64,000 nucleotides of DNA from Brachybacterium faecium DSM 4810 (GCA_000023405.1 CP001643.1:2666001-2730000), one strand, 5' to 3'; positions 1 to 14,238 are shown, numbered from the stretch's first letter. Numbers and translations: made by a program. The notes: a model not told the origin generated them from the sequence alone.

Positions 1-3241
<3,241 letters not shown>

Positions 3242-3301
3242 AGGTGTCCTTCTCTCGATCGGAAGTCGTGGTGTCTGAGGGAACGGGGGTCGAGGGCGGG
3301 G

Positions 3302-3347
3302 CCGGGAGGAGGGTGGGCTGCTCGACGCAGCCGCGGGCTCCTCCCGG
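3302..3347 (-). other. branched inverted repeat between rpoB and rpoC
   Basis: A 10-bp inverted repeat (CCGGGAGGAG at 3302-3311 with CTCCTCCCGG at 3338-3347) encloses a second small stem (GGCTGC/GCAGCC). It sits in the 117-base rpoB-rpoC spacer. There is no T-tract, so it may be a processing or pausing structure rather than a terminator. A chance GC-rich pairing cannot be excluded. Confidence 0.3.
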
Positions 3348-3358
3348 TCCCCCGTCCG

Positions 3359-6300
3359 TCAGACCTCTTCGATGGAGCCGACGCCCTCGTGGGGCCGGCG
3401 GGACAGGTCGATGCCGAGCTCCTCCGCGGCGCGGAAGACCTCCTCGTCGCTCTCCTGGACCTCGTGGGCGGTGCCGTCGCTGGACAGCACCTCCACGTTC
3501 AGGCACAGCGACTGCATCTCCTTGAGCAGGACGCGGAACGACTCCGGGATGCCGGGCTCGGGGATGTTCTCGCCCTTGACGATCGCCTCGTAGACCTTGA
3601 CGCGGCCGGCGATGTCATCGGACTTGATGGTCAGCAGCTCCTGCAGGGCGTACGCGGCGCCGTAGGCCTCCAGGGCCCAGACCTCCATCTCGCCGAACCG
3701 CTGGCCGCCGAACTGGGCCTTACCGCCCAGCGGCTGCTGCGTGATCATCGAGTAGGGGCCGGTGGAGCGGGCGTGCAGCTTGTCGTCCACCAGGTGGTGG
3801 AGCTTCAGCATGTACATGTAGCCCACCGAGACCGGGTCCGGGAACGGCTCGCCGGAGCGGCCGTCGAACAGACGCGCCTTGCCGTCCTCCTTGATCATCC
3901 GCTCGCCGTCCCGGTTGGGGCGGTGGTTGGCGATCAGACCGGAGACCTCGTCGGCCGTGAGGCCGTCGAAGACCGGGACGGCGACCGGGGTGCCGGGCTC
4001 GCCGTGCAGCGCGGGCTCGGGCAGGTCCGCGGCGGTCGCGTCCGACGGGTCGAGGTCCCAGCCGGCCTTGGCGACCCAGCCCAGGTGGGTCTCCATGACC
4101 TGGCCGATGTTCATGCGGCCGGGCACGCCCATCGGGTTGAGGATGATGTCGATCGGGGTGCCGTCCTCCAGGAACGGCATGTCCTCGACCGGCAGGATCT
4201 TCGCGATGACGCCCTTGTTGCCGTGACGGCCGGCGAGCTTGTCGCCGTCGGTGATCTTGCGCTTCTGGGCCACGTAGACGCGGACCATCTCGTTGACGCC
4301 GGTGGGCAGGATGTCCCCGTCCTCGTCGTCGTTGAAGACCTGGACGCCGATGACGGTGCCGGACTCGCCGTGGGGCACGCGCAGCGAGGTGTCGCGCACC
4401 TCTCGGGCCTTCTCGCCGAAGATCGCGCGCAGCAGGCGCTCCTCCGGGGTCAGCTCGGTCTCGCCCTTCGGGGTGACCTTGCCGACGAGGATGTCGCCCG
4501 GCTCGACCTCGGCGCCGATGCGGATGATGCCGCGCTCGTCGAGATCGGCGAGCACGTCGTCGCCGACGTTCGGGATGTCCCGGGTGATCTCCTCCTTGCC
4601 GAGCTTCGTGTCGCGGGCGTCGACCTCGTGCTCCTCGATGTGGATCGAGGTGAGGACGTCGTCCTGGACCATCCGCGAGGACAGGATGATGCCGTCCTCG
4701 TAGTTGTGGCCCTCCCACGACATGAAGGCGACCAGCAGGTTCTTGCCGATGGCGAGCTCGCCCTGATCGGTCGAGGGGCCGTCGGCCAGGATCGAGCCGG
4801 CCTCGACGCGGTCGCCCTCGTCGAAGAGCACGCGCTGGTTGTAGGAGTTGCCGGCGTTGGAGCGCTGGAACTTCCCGATCGGGTACGTCTGGCGGGAGCC
4901 GTCGTCGGCCATGACCACGATGAGGTCTGCCGAGAGCTCCTCGATGACGCCGCCCTTCTCCGCGACGATCACGTCGCCCGCGTCGACCGCGGCGCGACGC
5001 TCCATGCCGGTGCCGACCAGCGGCATCTCGGACCGCAGCAGCGGCACGGCCTGGCGCTGCATGTTCGAGCCCATGAGCGCACGGTTGGCGTCGTCGTGCT
5101 CGAGGAAGGGGATCATCGCCGTGGCGACGGAGACCATCTGACGGGCGGAGACGTCCATGTAGTCGACGTCCTCGACGGCGACCAGGTCCGGCTCGCCGCC
5201 GGCGAGGCGCACCAGCACCTCCTCCTCGAGGAAGCGACCCTCCTCATCGATCTTGGCGTTGGCCTGCGCGATGATGTGGCGGTCCTCGTCATCCGCGGTG
5301 AGGTAGACGACCTCGTCGGTGACGTGGCCGTCGACCACCTTGCGGTACGGCGTCTCGATGAAGCCGAAGGGGTTGATGCGGGCGAAGGTCGCCAGCGAGC
5401 CGATGAGGCCGATGTTCGGACCCTCGGGGGTCTCGATCGGGCACATGCGGCCGTAGTGCGACGGGTGGACGTCACGGACCTCCATGCCGGCGCGGTCGCG
5501 GGACAGGCCGCCCGGGCCGAGCGCGGACAGGCGCCGCTTGTGGGTCAGGCCCGACAGCGGGTTGTTCTGGTCCATGAACTGCGAGAGCTGGGAGGTTCCG
5601 AAGAACTCCTTGATCGCGGCGGTGACCGGACGGATGTTGATCAGGGTCAGCGGCGTGATCGCCTCGACGTCCTGCGTGGTCATGCGCTCGCGGACGACGC
5701 GCTCCATGCGGGACAGGCCGGTGCGGACCTGGTTCTGGATCAGCTCGCCCACCGCGCGGATGCGACGGTTGCCGAAGTGGTCGATGTCGTCGGTCTCCAC
5801 GCGCACGGGCTTGCCGTCGACGCTGGTGTACTCGCTGACGCCGTCGTGCAGCGCGACGATGTACTTGATCGCGGCGACGACGTCCTGGAGGCGGAGGGTG
5901 GACTCGGAGAGGGTGCCCTCGAGGCCGAGCTTCTTGCCGATCTTGTAGCGGCCGACCTTCGCGAGGTCGTAGCGCTTGGCGTTGAAGTAGAGGTTGTTCA
6001 GCATCGCCTCGCCCGCATCGCGCGTGGGCGGCTCGCCCGGACGCTGCTTGCGGTAGATGTCGATGAGCGCCTCGTCCTGCGAGGTGATGCGGTCCTTCTC
6101 GAGCGTGGAGCGCATCGACTCGAACTCGCCGAACTCCTCGAGGATGTCGCTGTGCGACATGCCGAGGGCCTGCAGCAGGGTGGTGACGGACTGCTTGCGC
6201 TTGCGGTCGATGCGCACGCCGACCTGGTCGCGCTTGTCGACCTCGAACTCGAGCCAGGCACCGCGCGAAGGGATGACCTTCGCGGAGAAGATGTGCTTGT

Positions 6301-6847
6301 CGCTCGTCTTGTCGATGGACTCCTCGAAGTACACACCCGGGGAGCGGACGAGCTGGGAGACGACGACACGCTCGGTGCCGTTGATGATGAACGTGCCCTT
6401 GTCGGTCATGAGCGGGAACTCGCCCATGAAGACCGTCTGGGTCTTGATCTCACCGGTCTCGTTGTTCATGAACTCCGCGATGACGTACAGCGGAGCGGCG
6501 TAGGTGAGGTCCTTCTCCTTGCATTCGTCGACCGTGTACTTCGGGTCGTCGAAGGTGTGATCGCGGAACGACAACGACATGTTGCCGGCGAAGTCCTCGA
6601 TCGGGGAGATCTCCTCGAGGATGTCCGCGAGACCGGAGGTCTGCGGGACGTCCTCGCGACCGGCGGCGGAGGCCTCAGCGGCACGCTCCTGCCAGCGCTC
6701 GTTGCCGAGCAGCCAGTCGAACGAGGTGGTCTGCAGACTCAGCAGATCCGGGACCTCGATGGGGTCGCCGAGCTTCGCGAAGGTGACGCGGGGCGAGACG
6801 GTACGAAGTGCGATGTCAGTGGTGCGATCGGTGCTCGAGGCAGCCAA
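3359..6847 (-). CDS. rpoB: DNA-directed RNA polymerase subunit beta
   Basis: Beta subunit of RNA polymerase, 1,162 residues, the usual length for actinobacteria. The start is taken as TTG at 6845-6847 ([14 protein letters not shown]), because GGAAGG lies just upstream and the reading frame further up is not conserved-looking. The rifampicin-binding region is at residues 417-443: D426, H436 and S441 (the equivalents of E. coli D516, H526 and S531) are the sensitive-type residues, so the sequence shows no common resistance change. The gene ends with TGA 117 bases before rpoC. It has its own promoter (6980-7008) and is separated from rplJL by a protease gene. Confidence 0.97.
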   Translation of the reverse strand: MAASSTDRTTDIALRTVSPRVTFAKLGDPIEVPDLLSLQTTSFDWLLGNERWQERAAEASAAGREDVPQTSGLADILEEISPIEDFAGNMSLSFRDHTFDDPKYTVDECKEKDLTYAAPLYVIAEFMNNETGEIKTQTVFMGEFPLMTDKGTFIINGTERVVVSQLVRSPGVYFEESIDKTSDKHIFSAKVIPSRGAWLEFEVDKRDQVGVRIDRKRKQSVTTLLQALGMSHSDILEEFGEFESMRSTLEKDRITSQDEALIDIYRKQRPGEPPTRDAGEAMLNNLYFNAKRYDLAKVGRYKIGKKLGLEGTLSESTLRLQDVVAAIKYIVALHDGVSEYTSVDGKPVRVETDDIDHFGNRRIRAVGELIQNQVRTGLSRMERVVRERMTTQDVEAITPLTLINIRPVTAAIKEFFGTSQLSQFMDQNNPLSGLTHKRRLSALGPGGLSRDRAGMEVRDVHPSHYGRMCPIETPEGPNIGLIGSLATFARINPFGFIETPYRKVVDGHVTDEVVYLTADDEDRHIIAQANAKIDEEGRFLEEEVLVRLAGGEPDLVAVEDVDYMDVSARQMVSVATAMIPFLEHDDANRALMGSNMQRQAVPLLRSEMPLVGTGMERRAAVDAGDVIVAEKGGVIEELSADLIVVMADDGSRQTYPIGKFQRSNAGNSYNQRVLFDEGDRVEAGSILADGPSTDQGELAIGKNLLVAFMSWEGHNYEDGIILSSRMVQDDVLTSIHIEEHEVDARDTKLGKEEITRDIPNVGDDVLADLDERGIIRIGAEVEPGDILVGKVTPKGETELTPEERLLRAIFGEKAREVRDTSLRVPHGESGTVIGVQVFNDDEDGDILPTGVNEMVRVYVAQKRKITDGDKLAGRHGNKGVIAKILPVEDMPFLEDGTPIDIILNPMGVPGRMNIGQVMETHLGWVAKAGWDLDPSDATAADLPEPALHGEPGTPVAVPVFDGLTADEVSGLIANHRPNRDGERMIKEDGKARLFDGRSGEPFPDPVSVGYMYMLKLHHLVDDKLHARSTGPYSMITQQPLGGKAQFGGQRFGEMEVWALEAYGAAYALQELLTIKSDDIAGRVKVYEAIVKGENIPEPGIPESFRVLLKEMQSLCLNVEVLSSDGTAHEVQESDEEVFRAAEELGIDLSRRPHEGVGSIEEV

Positions 6848-6979
6848 GGGGGGTCCTTCCACAGGCCGATGACGGAATCCCAGGCGCGGTGGACGACCCA
6901 TCAGGGCAGTGGAGCAGGCACGGCAGCGAAAGCTGCGCGGAACGGCAGATCCGACGGGAGGCACACAGCGCAAGGACCG

Positions 6980-7008
6980 ACCATACACAAAATCGCGGAT
7001 GGGCGCAA
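6980..7008 (-). promoter_or_regulatory. candidate sigma-A promoter for rpoBC
   Basis: On the minus strand TTGCGC (7003-7008) and TATGGT (6980-6985) are separated by exactly 17 bases. The predicted transcript would start near 6973 and have a leader of about 125 bases before the rpoB TTG. The remainder of the 460-base gap between rpoB and the protease (6848-7307) holds only this promoter and the terminator at 7228-7263; I see no gene in it. Confidence 0.55.
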
Positions 7009-7227
7009 GGGTCGCGGACGCGACCAGCCCATCCGCGTCGGCCGCTATATGCCTGGCGCGGGTGTTCTCCCGGTGCGTCCCTGTCTGTCTGGCTCGACCG
7101 GCCCGGCGGTGTCCTCACACCGGGCGCACGCGACAGGAACAGCTCCGTACGCCAAGAAGAATGGAGGGAAATCGGCGCGGAGTCAAGCAGGCGGGGCGGA
7201 TCGCGGGGTGTCGCGGCCCCTCGCAGG

Positions 7228-7263
7228 GGCGGGCCGCACCTCCCTGTGGAGGTGCGGCCCGCC
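7228..7263 (-). terminator. strong hairpin terminator downstream of the subtilase gene
   Basis: Perfect 16-bp stem (GGCGGGCCGCACCTCC and its complement) with a four-base loop, 44 bases past the protease stop codon. It has no T-tract, as is common for GC-rich actinobacterial terminators. It insulates the protease from the rpoBC promoter. Confidence 0.75.
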
Positions 7264-7307
7264 ATGAGGCGGCTCACCGTCGTCGAGCGGCGCCGGGGTG
7301 CGTGAGG

Positions 7308-10300
7308 TCAGCGGCGCCGGCGCAGCGCCACGAGCGCTCCCCCGCCGAGCAGCAGCGCGACGGCCACGCCGAGCGGGACGAGGATCTCTGCGCCGGTGCG
7401 GGCCAGCGGGCCTCCGGAGCTGCCTCCGCCCGTCCCGTCGCCAACACCCGTCCCGGCACCGGTGCCCGTGCCGCTGCCGGCTCCGGTGCTGTCGCCGTCG
7501 CCGCTGCCGTCACCGGAGCCGGTGCCGTCGGCGTTCCCGCCGGCCGCACCGTCGCCCTCGCCCGCGCCGTTCCCGGACCCGTCGCCGGATCCCGAGCCGT
7601 CGCCGGAGCCGTCCGCCGCGGCGGCGGCGAGGAGCAGGTAGGTGCCCTGCGACGGGCCGGAGAAGGTGAGCACGCCGTCCTCCCAGCTCGATGCGACGGG
7701 CAGGCGGGTGCCGTCGGCGAGGAGCCTCAGCACCGTCTCCCCCTCGTCACCGGGCACGGTGATCACGGACTCGAGGGAGCCGTGGGCGTTGGCGAGCACC
7801 AGCACGCGGCCCTCCTCCTCCGCGGCCGGCTCGAGCGCGGCGGTGAGCGTGTCATCGCTGCGGAAGGTGGCGGTCGCGGTGACCTCCCCCGCGGTGAGCG
7901 TCACCTCCTCGAGCGCGACGGCCACGGTGAGGCCGAGGGCGACCGGTTCGCCCGCGGCATCGATGAGCGGCTCGCCGGAGGAGTCCACCGCGAGAGCGGT
8001 CACCTCCTGCTCCCCTTCGACGAGGACGGTGTCGGGCGCGAGACGCAGCCCGATGCCGGCCTCCTCGGCGGCCCGGGCGTCACCGTCCAGGGTCACCGTG
8101 CAGGAGTCGAGCACCGTCTCGGCCAGTGCGGCCTGGTCCCCGAGCTCCTCGCGGTGGATGCTCAGCTCCACCGACGCGGGACCGCTGATCTCGATCTCCT
8201 CCGCGGGCGGCGCGATCTGGAAGTCCAGGGTCTCGGTGGCGGTGCCGCCGGCGAGGTCGGTCGCGACGACCGTGAGGGTGTGCGCGCCGTCGGCGAGATC
8301 CGCCGTCGGCACCGCGGCCGTGAGGGTGTCCTGCACGGCGGTGGTCCGCGCGCCGGAGGTCACGACCTCGCCCGGCGCGTCCGCGGCGGGCTCCTCCGCG
8401 TCACGGTCCCCCGCATCACGATCGTCCGCGTCAGGCTCCTGCGCATCGGCGGACTGCAGGTCGCGCAGGTCGATCAGGGTGTCCTCGAGCGCATGCTCCT
8501 GGGTGGCGAGGTCGGTGGTCGACTCGTGGACCACCTCGCCGTCCACCATCACCTGCAGGGCGGCGAGGTTCTCGTCGGTCGCGGCGACCTCGACCTCCCG
8601 GCCGTCGTCGACGGTGTCCTCGTCGGCGAGGCCCTCGATGTCGATCCGGGGCACGTCCTGGTCGAGGATCACCGGGACCAGGCCCAGCAGCACGTTGCCG
8701 TTCGAGTCGTAGAACTCGATCAGCAGGGTGTCGCCGTCGGCCACCGTGATCTCGGTCGAGAAGTCGCGGGTGTTGGACTCCTCCCCCGGGCTGCCGATGT
8801 CGAAGCGCTCGATGACGATCGAGTCGTTGAGCGAGAGGCCGTAGCCCCAGCCGTCGTCGGAGGCGGTGCCGGCCACGGTCACCTGCTCGCTGTCGGTGTA
8901 GAGGGTGCCGCCCACCAGGGTGGGCTCGTCGACGCGCAGGGTCGGTGCCGTGACGTCCACGTAGAAGCGCACGCCCCGGTCGAAGCGGACGGTGCCGTCG
9001 GCGTCCTCGACCACCATGCGGAAGTGGTTCTCGCCGGTGGAGACGGGCAGCGGAGCGCTGAAGCTGCCGTCCTCGGCGATCTCGGCGCGGATCGGCCCCT
9101 CCTCCCGGCGCACGCCGTCCTCGCCGAGCACGGCGGTCGGGGTGAGGGTGAGGGTGCCGCCGGCCGGGTACTCGCCGCGCAGGGTGAACACGCTGCCGTC
9201 CTCGCTGATGTCGCCGGTGTCCGCGGGCACGAAGCACGCGCCCGAGGCGAGCACGCAGTCGGCGTTGGTGACCTCGGGCATCCCCCACTCGGTCTCCTGC
9301 TCGCGGCCGGAGATCGCGAAGGACTGCGAGTCGGTGTTGACCCCGTCGGAGGCGGACAGCGTGAAGGCCGCCGCGTCCTCTCCGGGCGTCACGGTGATCT
9401 CGAAGGCGCCGTCGGCATCGACCTCGCCCTCTGTCTCGCCGGCGCTGACGCTGAGCTCGGCGCCGTCCCGCTCGTCGGTGAGGGTGCCGCGCACGGTGAT
9501 CCGGCCGTCCTCGTCGAGGAGCGCCCTGCCCTGCTCGTCGGTCTCCATCTCGGTGACGGCGAGCTCGGGCGGGATGGAGTCGTAGGTGACCGTGAGGCTC
9601 TGCTCCTGGACCACCTCGCCCTCGGCGTCGAGCCCCTCGACGAGGAGCTCCTGCTCCCCCTCGGAAAGCGGGACCAGGTGGCGGAAGCGGCCCTCGGGGG
9701 TCTCGACCGTCTCCTCCCCGACCCGCACCGAGGTGATGTCCCCGGAGACGTAGCCGCTCAGCAGCAGCGACCCCTCCTGCACCAGCATCGACTGCGGGCC
9801 GAAGACGTCGTTTTCGAGCTGCGCGCCGCCGGCGATCAGCAGGGTCGAGGGAGCGAAGACCTTCGTGGCCACGCCCAGGTTGAAGCCGGCGTCCAGCACC
9901 GAGACCGTGACGAACGGGACCTCCTGCGGGTCCACCTCGACGGAGTAGCCGTCACCGCCGGGCGCCTCGATCACCTCGATCTCCTCCCCCGCGGCGCTGG
10001 TCACGGTGGGCGGGGCGAGCACGCCGGAGCCCTCCTCGAGCACGGTGAAGCTGAGCAGCCCGGCCTCGTAGGGCCCGAACTCGATCTCGGGCGGGGTCGC
10101 GTCGATGCCGAAGTCGAAGTCGGTGCTCTGCCACGCATGGTCCGGGCTGAGCCGGGTCTCGACCCGGTAGGTGTAGTCCCCGTCGGGCAGGGCGGCGTAG
10201 TCCACCGCCTGCGGGTCGTAGATCGTGCCGTCGAAGGTCGCACCCGTCCACTGCAGCTCGCGCGGGTCCTCGGGCTCCGCCCAGTCGCCGAGCAGGCTGC

Positions 10301-12809
10301 GGTACAGGCCCTGCTCCTCTCCGAGCACCGTGATCAGCTCGCCCTCGCCGTCGAGCACCGAGTAGCGGATGTCCGAGGCGTTGCGCATCGGCACCAGGTT
10401 CGCCGCGATGGTGTCCATGTCGCCGTCGCCGTTGGGCGAGAGGAAGAACGTGCCGATCTTGCTGTCCAGCGGGAGCGTCGAGCCGCCCCACGAGGTGATC
10501 AGCTCGCTCTGCACGCCCACGCCCTCGAGGGTCTCGTCGGCCGGGAGGATGATCTCCTCGGCGTTCCAGTCACCGGCGAAGCCGAGGAACGGGATCGACA
10601 GATCCGGCTGCGCGTCGGTGCCGGAGGCGAAGCGGACCCAGCCGCCCGTGAAGTGGTCCTCCCCCGCCTCGGGGCTGACGGTGACCTCGACGCTCGCGGT
10701 GCCTCCGGCGGGCACGGTCACGGCCTCGGGCGCGGTGACGGTGCCGGCGGAGGGCCGCACCGTGGTCGTCTCGCCGGCCTCGTTGGTCTCGGCGAGCAGC
10801 GCCACCTCGGGCAGGGTGAACTCCAGGTCCTCCTGCGCGCTGCTGGTGAGCGTCGCGGTGAAGGTGGCGGAGCCGTCGATCTCCCGCAGCGCGGCCGCGC
10901 CCTCGCCGTCCACGGTCGCGATCACCTGGGAGTCCAGCGCCCGATCCACCTGGGCCAGGCCCGCCCCGACCTGCCGGGGCGAGGCCGACGGGGTCTCCGT
11001 GTCCGCGTCCTCGGGGATCAGCGCGGTGTTCATCAGCATGACCTTGGCGAGGTCCACGCGCTCGGCGCCGGTGATCTCGGGACGGCTCTGCTCGAGGTGC
11101 TGCAGCACCAGCGCCGCCATGCCGGCCACGTTCGGCGAGGCCATGGAGGTGCCGGAGTTCATGCCGTAGGTGCCGTCGTTGTAGGTCGAGTACACATTGC
11201 CGCCGATGCCGGAGATCTCGGGCTCGAGGTCGAGCGACGGCGTGGTGCCCCAGGAGGTGAACGACGACGGCTCCAGCGCCGTGGGGTTCTCGCGCACGTC
11301 CAGATCGTCGGTGATCCGGATCGTGGCGTCCCCGCCCGCCGCCGCCTCGCGCAGCTGCGCGCCGACGGACTGGGTGACGGTGATGCCGGGGAGCGTGAAG
11401 CTCTCCACCCCGGCCATGCCGAAGGGGGCGTCCTCGGTGTTGGACACGATGACGCCGCCGGCGCCGGCCGCGATCGCGTTCTCGTACTTCTCGGTGAAGG
11501 CGATCTCGCCGCGCTCGATGAGGGCGTAGGCGCCGTCGAGGTCCTTCCCCTCGGTGTCCGTCTCCAGTGCGAGGCCCAGGTCCACCAGGGGGTGCGGCTG
11601 CCCGTCCTGGGTGCCGGTCGCCGGCGAGTAGGGCACGCCCTCGCTCTCCTCGTTCACGTACGCCATGAGCTGGGTGAGCGCGGCATTGTCGATCGAGGCG
11701 ACGGTGAGCGCGGAGCCGAGGGTGCCCGGGGAGCCGACGGTGCCGTCGTCGTGGAGGCCGTAGAGGTCATCGGCGACGCCGTCGGCCGAGAAGTTCTGGC
11801 CGTCGTTGCCGGCCGCGATCACGGAGACGACGCCCGCGTCACGGGCCGCCTCGATCGCGAGGGAGCTCGCATCGGAGGCGTTCTTCTGCCCGTTGGAGGA
11901 GCCCAGCGACATGTTGATGACGTCGGCGTCGAGCTTCACCGAGTCCTCGATCGCCGCGACGATGTCGGAGTCGGTGGCGCCGCCGCCGGAGTTCGAGAAC
12001 ACCTTCATCGCGAGCAGCTGCGCATTGGGGGCGACGCCGTCCAGCTCGCCCGTCTCGACGAAGTCCCCGGGCTCGTCCCCCGCGGAGCCGTTGGCGGCCG
12101 CGATGCCGCCCACGTGCTGGCCGTGCGCGTCGACCACGGAATCCTTGATCACGTAGCTCTCGTCGGCGTAGTTGTAGCCGTCGGGCACCTTGCACGTGAA
12201 GTCCGCCTCGGGGGCGGGATTGATCTCGGTGATGGCCGCGTCGTCGCAGTCGTCGAGCCGCAGCGCCGGATGGCTCGGGTCGATGCCGGAGTCGATGACG
12301 GAGATGACCATGCCGGTGCCGTCCACCCCGTGGGTCTCGAAGGCGGCGGGGACGCCCTCGAGGTCGCGGGCGGTGTGCTCGGTGCGCTCGTAGACCCGCT
12401 CCCGCCGCACGGAGCGCACCTCGGGCTCGAGCGAGAGCGCGGCGAGCTGATCGCCGGGCACGGAGGCGGAGAAGCCGTTGACGAGGTAGCCGAACTGGCG
12501 GTCCAGCTCGAGCCCGTGCTCCTGCGACCAGGTGTCGATCAGCGCCTGCTGGTCCCGCAGGCGCGAGCTCTCCTGGGACATCGAGAGGCTCGCGGGCTGG
12601 TCCTCGAGCAGCACGAGGACGTCGACCGGGGCCGAGGAGAGCTCATCGGAGATCCCCGGGACGCCCTCGAGCGGGGACGGGGCCGCGGGCGCGGCAGGAG
12701 GCGTCAGCGCCTCGGGCGCCGCCGCGGCGGTGGACATGCAGAGACCGAGGGTCCCGATCAGCACGGCGCCGGACAGCGCGGCGAGACGACGTAGCGGCCG
12801 AAGCGGCAC
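7308..12809 (-). CDS. cell-wall-anchored S8 subtilisin-like serine protease (LAXTG sorting signal)
   Basis: Large secreted protease of 1,833 residues, of the lactocepin/C5a-peptidase type. A signal peptide covers about residues 1-31. The catalytic triad is visible: D173 (VIDSGID), H229 (DAHGQHVGG) and S555 (GTSMASPNVAG). A PA-type insert lies between H and S at about residues 370-490. Fn3-like and bacterial Ig-like modules follow (for example LSPNGDGDMDT), then a Gly/Asp/Ser/Thr-rich spacer of about 60 residues (DNA about 7400-7640). The C-terminus is LARTG (1802-1806), a hydrophobic helix and RRRR: a sortase signal of the LAXTG kind used by class E sortases. The start is GTG 12807-12809. It is oddly placed between rplL and rpoB. 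The substrate is unknown. Confidence 0.9.
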   Translation of the reverse strand: MPLRPLRRLAALSGAVLIGTLGLCMSTAAAAPEALTPPAAPAAPSPLEGVPGISDELSSAPVDVLVLLEDQPASLSMSQESSRLRDQQALIDTWSQEHGLELDRQFGYLVNGFSASVPGDQLAALSLEPEVRSVRRERVYERTEHTARDLEGVPAAFETHGVDGTGMVISVIDSGIDPSHPALRLDDCDDAAITEINPAPEADFTCKVPDGYNYADESYVIKDSVVDAHGQHVGGIAAANGSAGDEPGDFVETGELDGVAPNAQLLAMKVFSNSGGGATDSDIVAAIEDSVKLDADVINMSLGSSNGQKNASDASSLAIEAARDAGVVSVIAAGNDGQNFSADGVADDLYGLHDDGTVGSPGTLGSALTVASIDNAALTQLMAYVNEESEGVPYSPATGTQDGQPHPLVDLGLALETDTEGKDLDGAYALIERGEIAFTEKYENAIAAGAGGVIVSNTEDAPFGMAGVESFTLPGITVTQSVGAQLREAAAGGDATIRITDDLDVRENPTALEPSSFTSWGTTPSLDLEPEISGIGGNVYSTYNDGTYGMNSGTSMASPNVAGMAALVLQHLEQSRPEITGAERVDLAKVMLMNTALIPEDADTETPSASPRQVGAGLAQVDRALDSQVIATVDGEGAAALREIDGSATFTATLTSSAQEDLEFTLPEVALLAETNEAGETTTVRPSAGTVTAPEAVTVPAGGTASVEVTVSPEAGEDHFTGGWVRFASGTDAQPDLSIPFLGFAGDWNAEEIILPADETLEGVGVQSELITSWGGSTLPLDSKIGTFFLSPNGDGDMDTIAANLVPMRNASDIRYSVLDGEGELITVLGEEQGLYRSLLGDWAEPEDPRELQWTGATFDGTIYDPQAVDYAALPDGDYTYRVETRLSPDHAWQSTDFDFGIDATPPEIEFGPYEAGLLSFTVLEEGSGVLAPPTVTSAAGEEIEVIEAPGGDGYSVEVDPQEVPFVTVSVLDAGFNLGVATKVFAPSTLLIAGGAQLENDVFGPQSMLVQEGSLLLSGYVSGDITSVRVGEETVETPEGRFRHLVPLSEGEQELLVEGLDAEGEVVQEQSLTVTYDSIPPELAVTEMETDEQGRALLDEDGRITVRGTLTDERDGAELSVSAGETEGEVDADGAFEITVTPGEDAAAFTLSASDGVNTDSQSFAISGREQETEWGMPEVTNADCVLASGACFVPADTGDISEDGSVFTLRGEYPAGGTLTLTPTAVLGEDGVRREEGPIRAEIAEDGSFSAPLPVSTGENHFRMVVEDADGTVRFDRGVRFYVDVTAPTLRVDEPTLVGGTLYTDSEQVTVAGTASDDGWGYGLSLNDSIVIERFDIGSPGEESNTRDFSTEITVADGDTLLIEFYDSNGNVLLGLVPVILDQDVPRIDIEGLADEDTVDDGREVEVAATDENLAALQVMVDGEVVHESTTDLATQEHALEDTLIDLRDLQSADAQEPDADDRDAGDRDAEEPAADAPGEVVTSGARTTAVQDTLTAAVPTADLADGAHTLTVVATDLAGGTATETLDFQIAPPAEEIEISGPASVELSIHREELGDQAALAETVLDSCTVTLDGDARAAEEAGIGLRLAPDTVLVEGEQEVTALAVDSSGEPLIDAAGEPVALGLTVAVALEEVTLTAGEVTATATFRSDDTLTAALEPAAEEEGRVLVLANAHGSLESVITVPGDEGETVLRLLADGTRLPVASSWEDGVLTFSGPSQGTYLLLAAAAADGSGDGSGSGDGSGNGAGEGDGAAGGNADGTGSGDGSGDGDSTGAGSGTGTGAGTGVGDGTGGGSSGGPLARTGAEILVPLGVAVALLLGGGALVALRRRR

Positions 12810-13040
12810 AGGGACCCCCGGGGGTGATTCACGACATAGGCGCGCTCAGCTTAAGGAGGATTCAGCGGACTTTCAGCTGATCGTCATCCCTCGGAGGTCA
12901 CGAAGCGGTGACGGCGCGGCCCGTGGGCACGGCGGCCGGGACCTGGGCGGGCCGACGGCGCGGCGAGGCCCGCGGCGCGGCGTGCGGCACGGCCCGTGGC
13001 GGGCGTGCGGCGAGACCCGGTGGCGGGTCCGGACATGCAG

Positions 13041-13074
13041 GAAGGGCCGCCCCGCGTGTGCGGGACGGCCCTTC
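13041..13074 (-). terminator. terminator after rplL
   Basis: 15-bp stem (GAAGGGCCG... with a CCGC/GCGG core) closed by a four-base loop. The single mismatch in the DNA becomes a U-G wobble only in the minus-strand transcript, which fits use by rplJL. The 12810-13128 gap holds this and the smaller stem at 13102-13123; I see no gene in it. Confidence 0.7.
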
Positions 13075-13101
13075 AGGAGCAGTGCGACTGCCGTCGGATC
13101 A

Positions 13102-13123
13102 GGCGTGCGCCGGGGCGCACGCC
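13102..13123 (-). terminator. second hairpin immediately after rplL
   Basis: Perfect inverted repeat GGCGTGCGCC/GGCGCACGCC separated by two bases, starting 5 bases after the rplL stop. Together with 13041-13074 it forms a tandem terminator region. Confidence 0.5.
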
Positions 13124-13128
13124 GGAGA

Positions 13129-13518
13129 TCACTTGACGGAGACGGTCGCGCCGGCCTCCTCGAGCTTCGTCTTGGCAGCCTCGGCGTCGTCCTTCTTGAC
13201 GGCCTCGAGGACAGCCTTGGGGGCCTCGTCGACGAGCGCCTTGGCCTCCTTCAGACCGAGCGAGGTCAGGCCGCGCACCTCCTTGATGACGGCGATCTTC
13301 GCGGAGCCGGCGGACTCGAGGATGACGTCGAACTCATCCTTCTCCTCCTCCGCCTCGGCCTCGCCACCGGCAGCGGCGCCACCGGCGGCGGCGACGGCCA
13401 CGGGGGCGGCGGCGGTGACGTCGAAGACCTCCTCGAACTCCTTCACGAACTCGGAGAGCTCGATGAGGGACATCTCCTTGAAAGCTTCGATGAGCTCGTC
13501 GTTGCTGAGCTTCGCCAT
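13129..13518 (-). CDS. rplL: 50S ribosomal protein L7/L12 (bL12)
   Basis: 129-residue stalk protein that recruits translation factors to the ribosome. The N-terminal dimerisation domain ([16 protein letters not shown]) is followed by an Ala/Gly-rich hinge at about residues 40-55 and the C-terminal factor-binding domain with KTKLEEAGA near the end. ATG start at 13516-13518 with GGAAGGAA upstream. It is the last gene of the rplJ-rplL unit, 146 bases after rplJ, and is followed by two hairpins. Confidence 0.97.
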   Translation of the reverse strand: MAKLSNDELIEAFKEMSLIELSEFVKEFEEVFDVTAAAPVAVAAAGGAAAGGEAEAEEEKDEFDVILESAGSAKIAVIKEVRGLTSLGLKEAKALVDEAPKAVLEAVKKDDAEAAKTKLEEAGATVSVK

Positions 13519-13664
13519 GGTGGCGTTCCTTCCTGTTGGTGGGACGTGCGTCCCTGCGGTGTCAGGCGGCGCGTGCGCGCCAGGTCATGCGGTCCGGCCG
13601 CTCCATGGGGAGCTGCCGGGGGACAGCGCTGAGGCTGTGGGGCGGAAGCCGCGAGCCGGGTGGC

Positions 13665-14183
13665 TCAGGCGGCTTCCTGCTTGGCCCGCAGCGCGTCCAC
13701 GGTGCGCGCTGTCTTGGACAGCGGCGCCGCAAACACTGCGGCGGCCTTGGACATCGACGCCTTCATGGCGCCGGCGGCCTTGGCCAGCAGGACCTCGCGG
13801 GACTCGAGGTCCGCGAGCTTCTGGACGTCCTCCTGCGAGAGCAGCTTGCCCTCGAAGTAGCCGGACTTGACCACGAGGCTCTCGTGGGTCTTGGCGAAGT
13901 CACGCAGAGCCTTCGCAGGCTCCACCGGCTCGCCCTTGATGAAGGCGATAGCCGTCGGCCCGCTGAGCGTGCCGTCGAACACGTCGATGCCGGCCTCGCG
14001 GGCGGCGATCTCCGTGAGCGTGTTCTTCACCACGGCGTAGGTCGTCTCGGAACCCAGCGAGCGACGGAGCTCCTTGAGCTCCCCCACGCTGAGCCCGCGA
14101 TACTCGGTGATGACCGCGGCGTCGGATGCGCGGAACAGATCCACGATCTCGGCGACGGCTTCCACCTTTTCGGGGTTCGCCAT
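13665..14183 (-). CDS. rplJ: 50S ribosomal protein L10 (uL10)
   Basis: 172-residue protein that anchors the L12 stalk on 23S rRNA. The start is ATG 14181-14183 ([15 protein letters not shown]) with AAGGAGGG immediately upstream; the open frame continues upstream into the leader but is not coding there. The sequence matches the family throughout ([24 protein letters not shown]). It is preceded by an L10 leader with an intrinsic attenuator, implying autoregulation by L10(L12) binding. Confidence 0.97.
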   Translation of the reverse strand: MANPEKVEAVAEIVDLFRASDAAVITEYRGLSVGELKELRRSLGSETTYAVVKNTLTEIAAREAGIDVFDGTLSGPTAIAFIKGEPVEPAKALRDFAKTHESLVVKSGYFEGKLLSQEDVQKLADLESREVLLAKAAGAMKASMSKAAAVFAAPLSKTARTVDALRAKQEAA

Positions 14184-14238
14184 GGCCCTCCTTCCAGAGG
14201 TCTCTCGCCACCGGGTGAAGGCGTCCCAGGAACGGAAA

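Noticed and set aside
6909-12794. Long plus-strand open frame opposite the subtilase
   Set aside because: Antisense shadow of the protease gene; no start context and no recognisable domain.
12900-13020. Repeated GGCGGG/GTGCGG patterns that look like a repeat array
   Set aside because: No unit repeats with constant spacing; simply GC-rich intergenic DNA.
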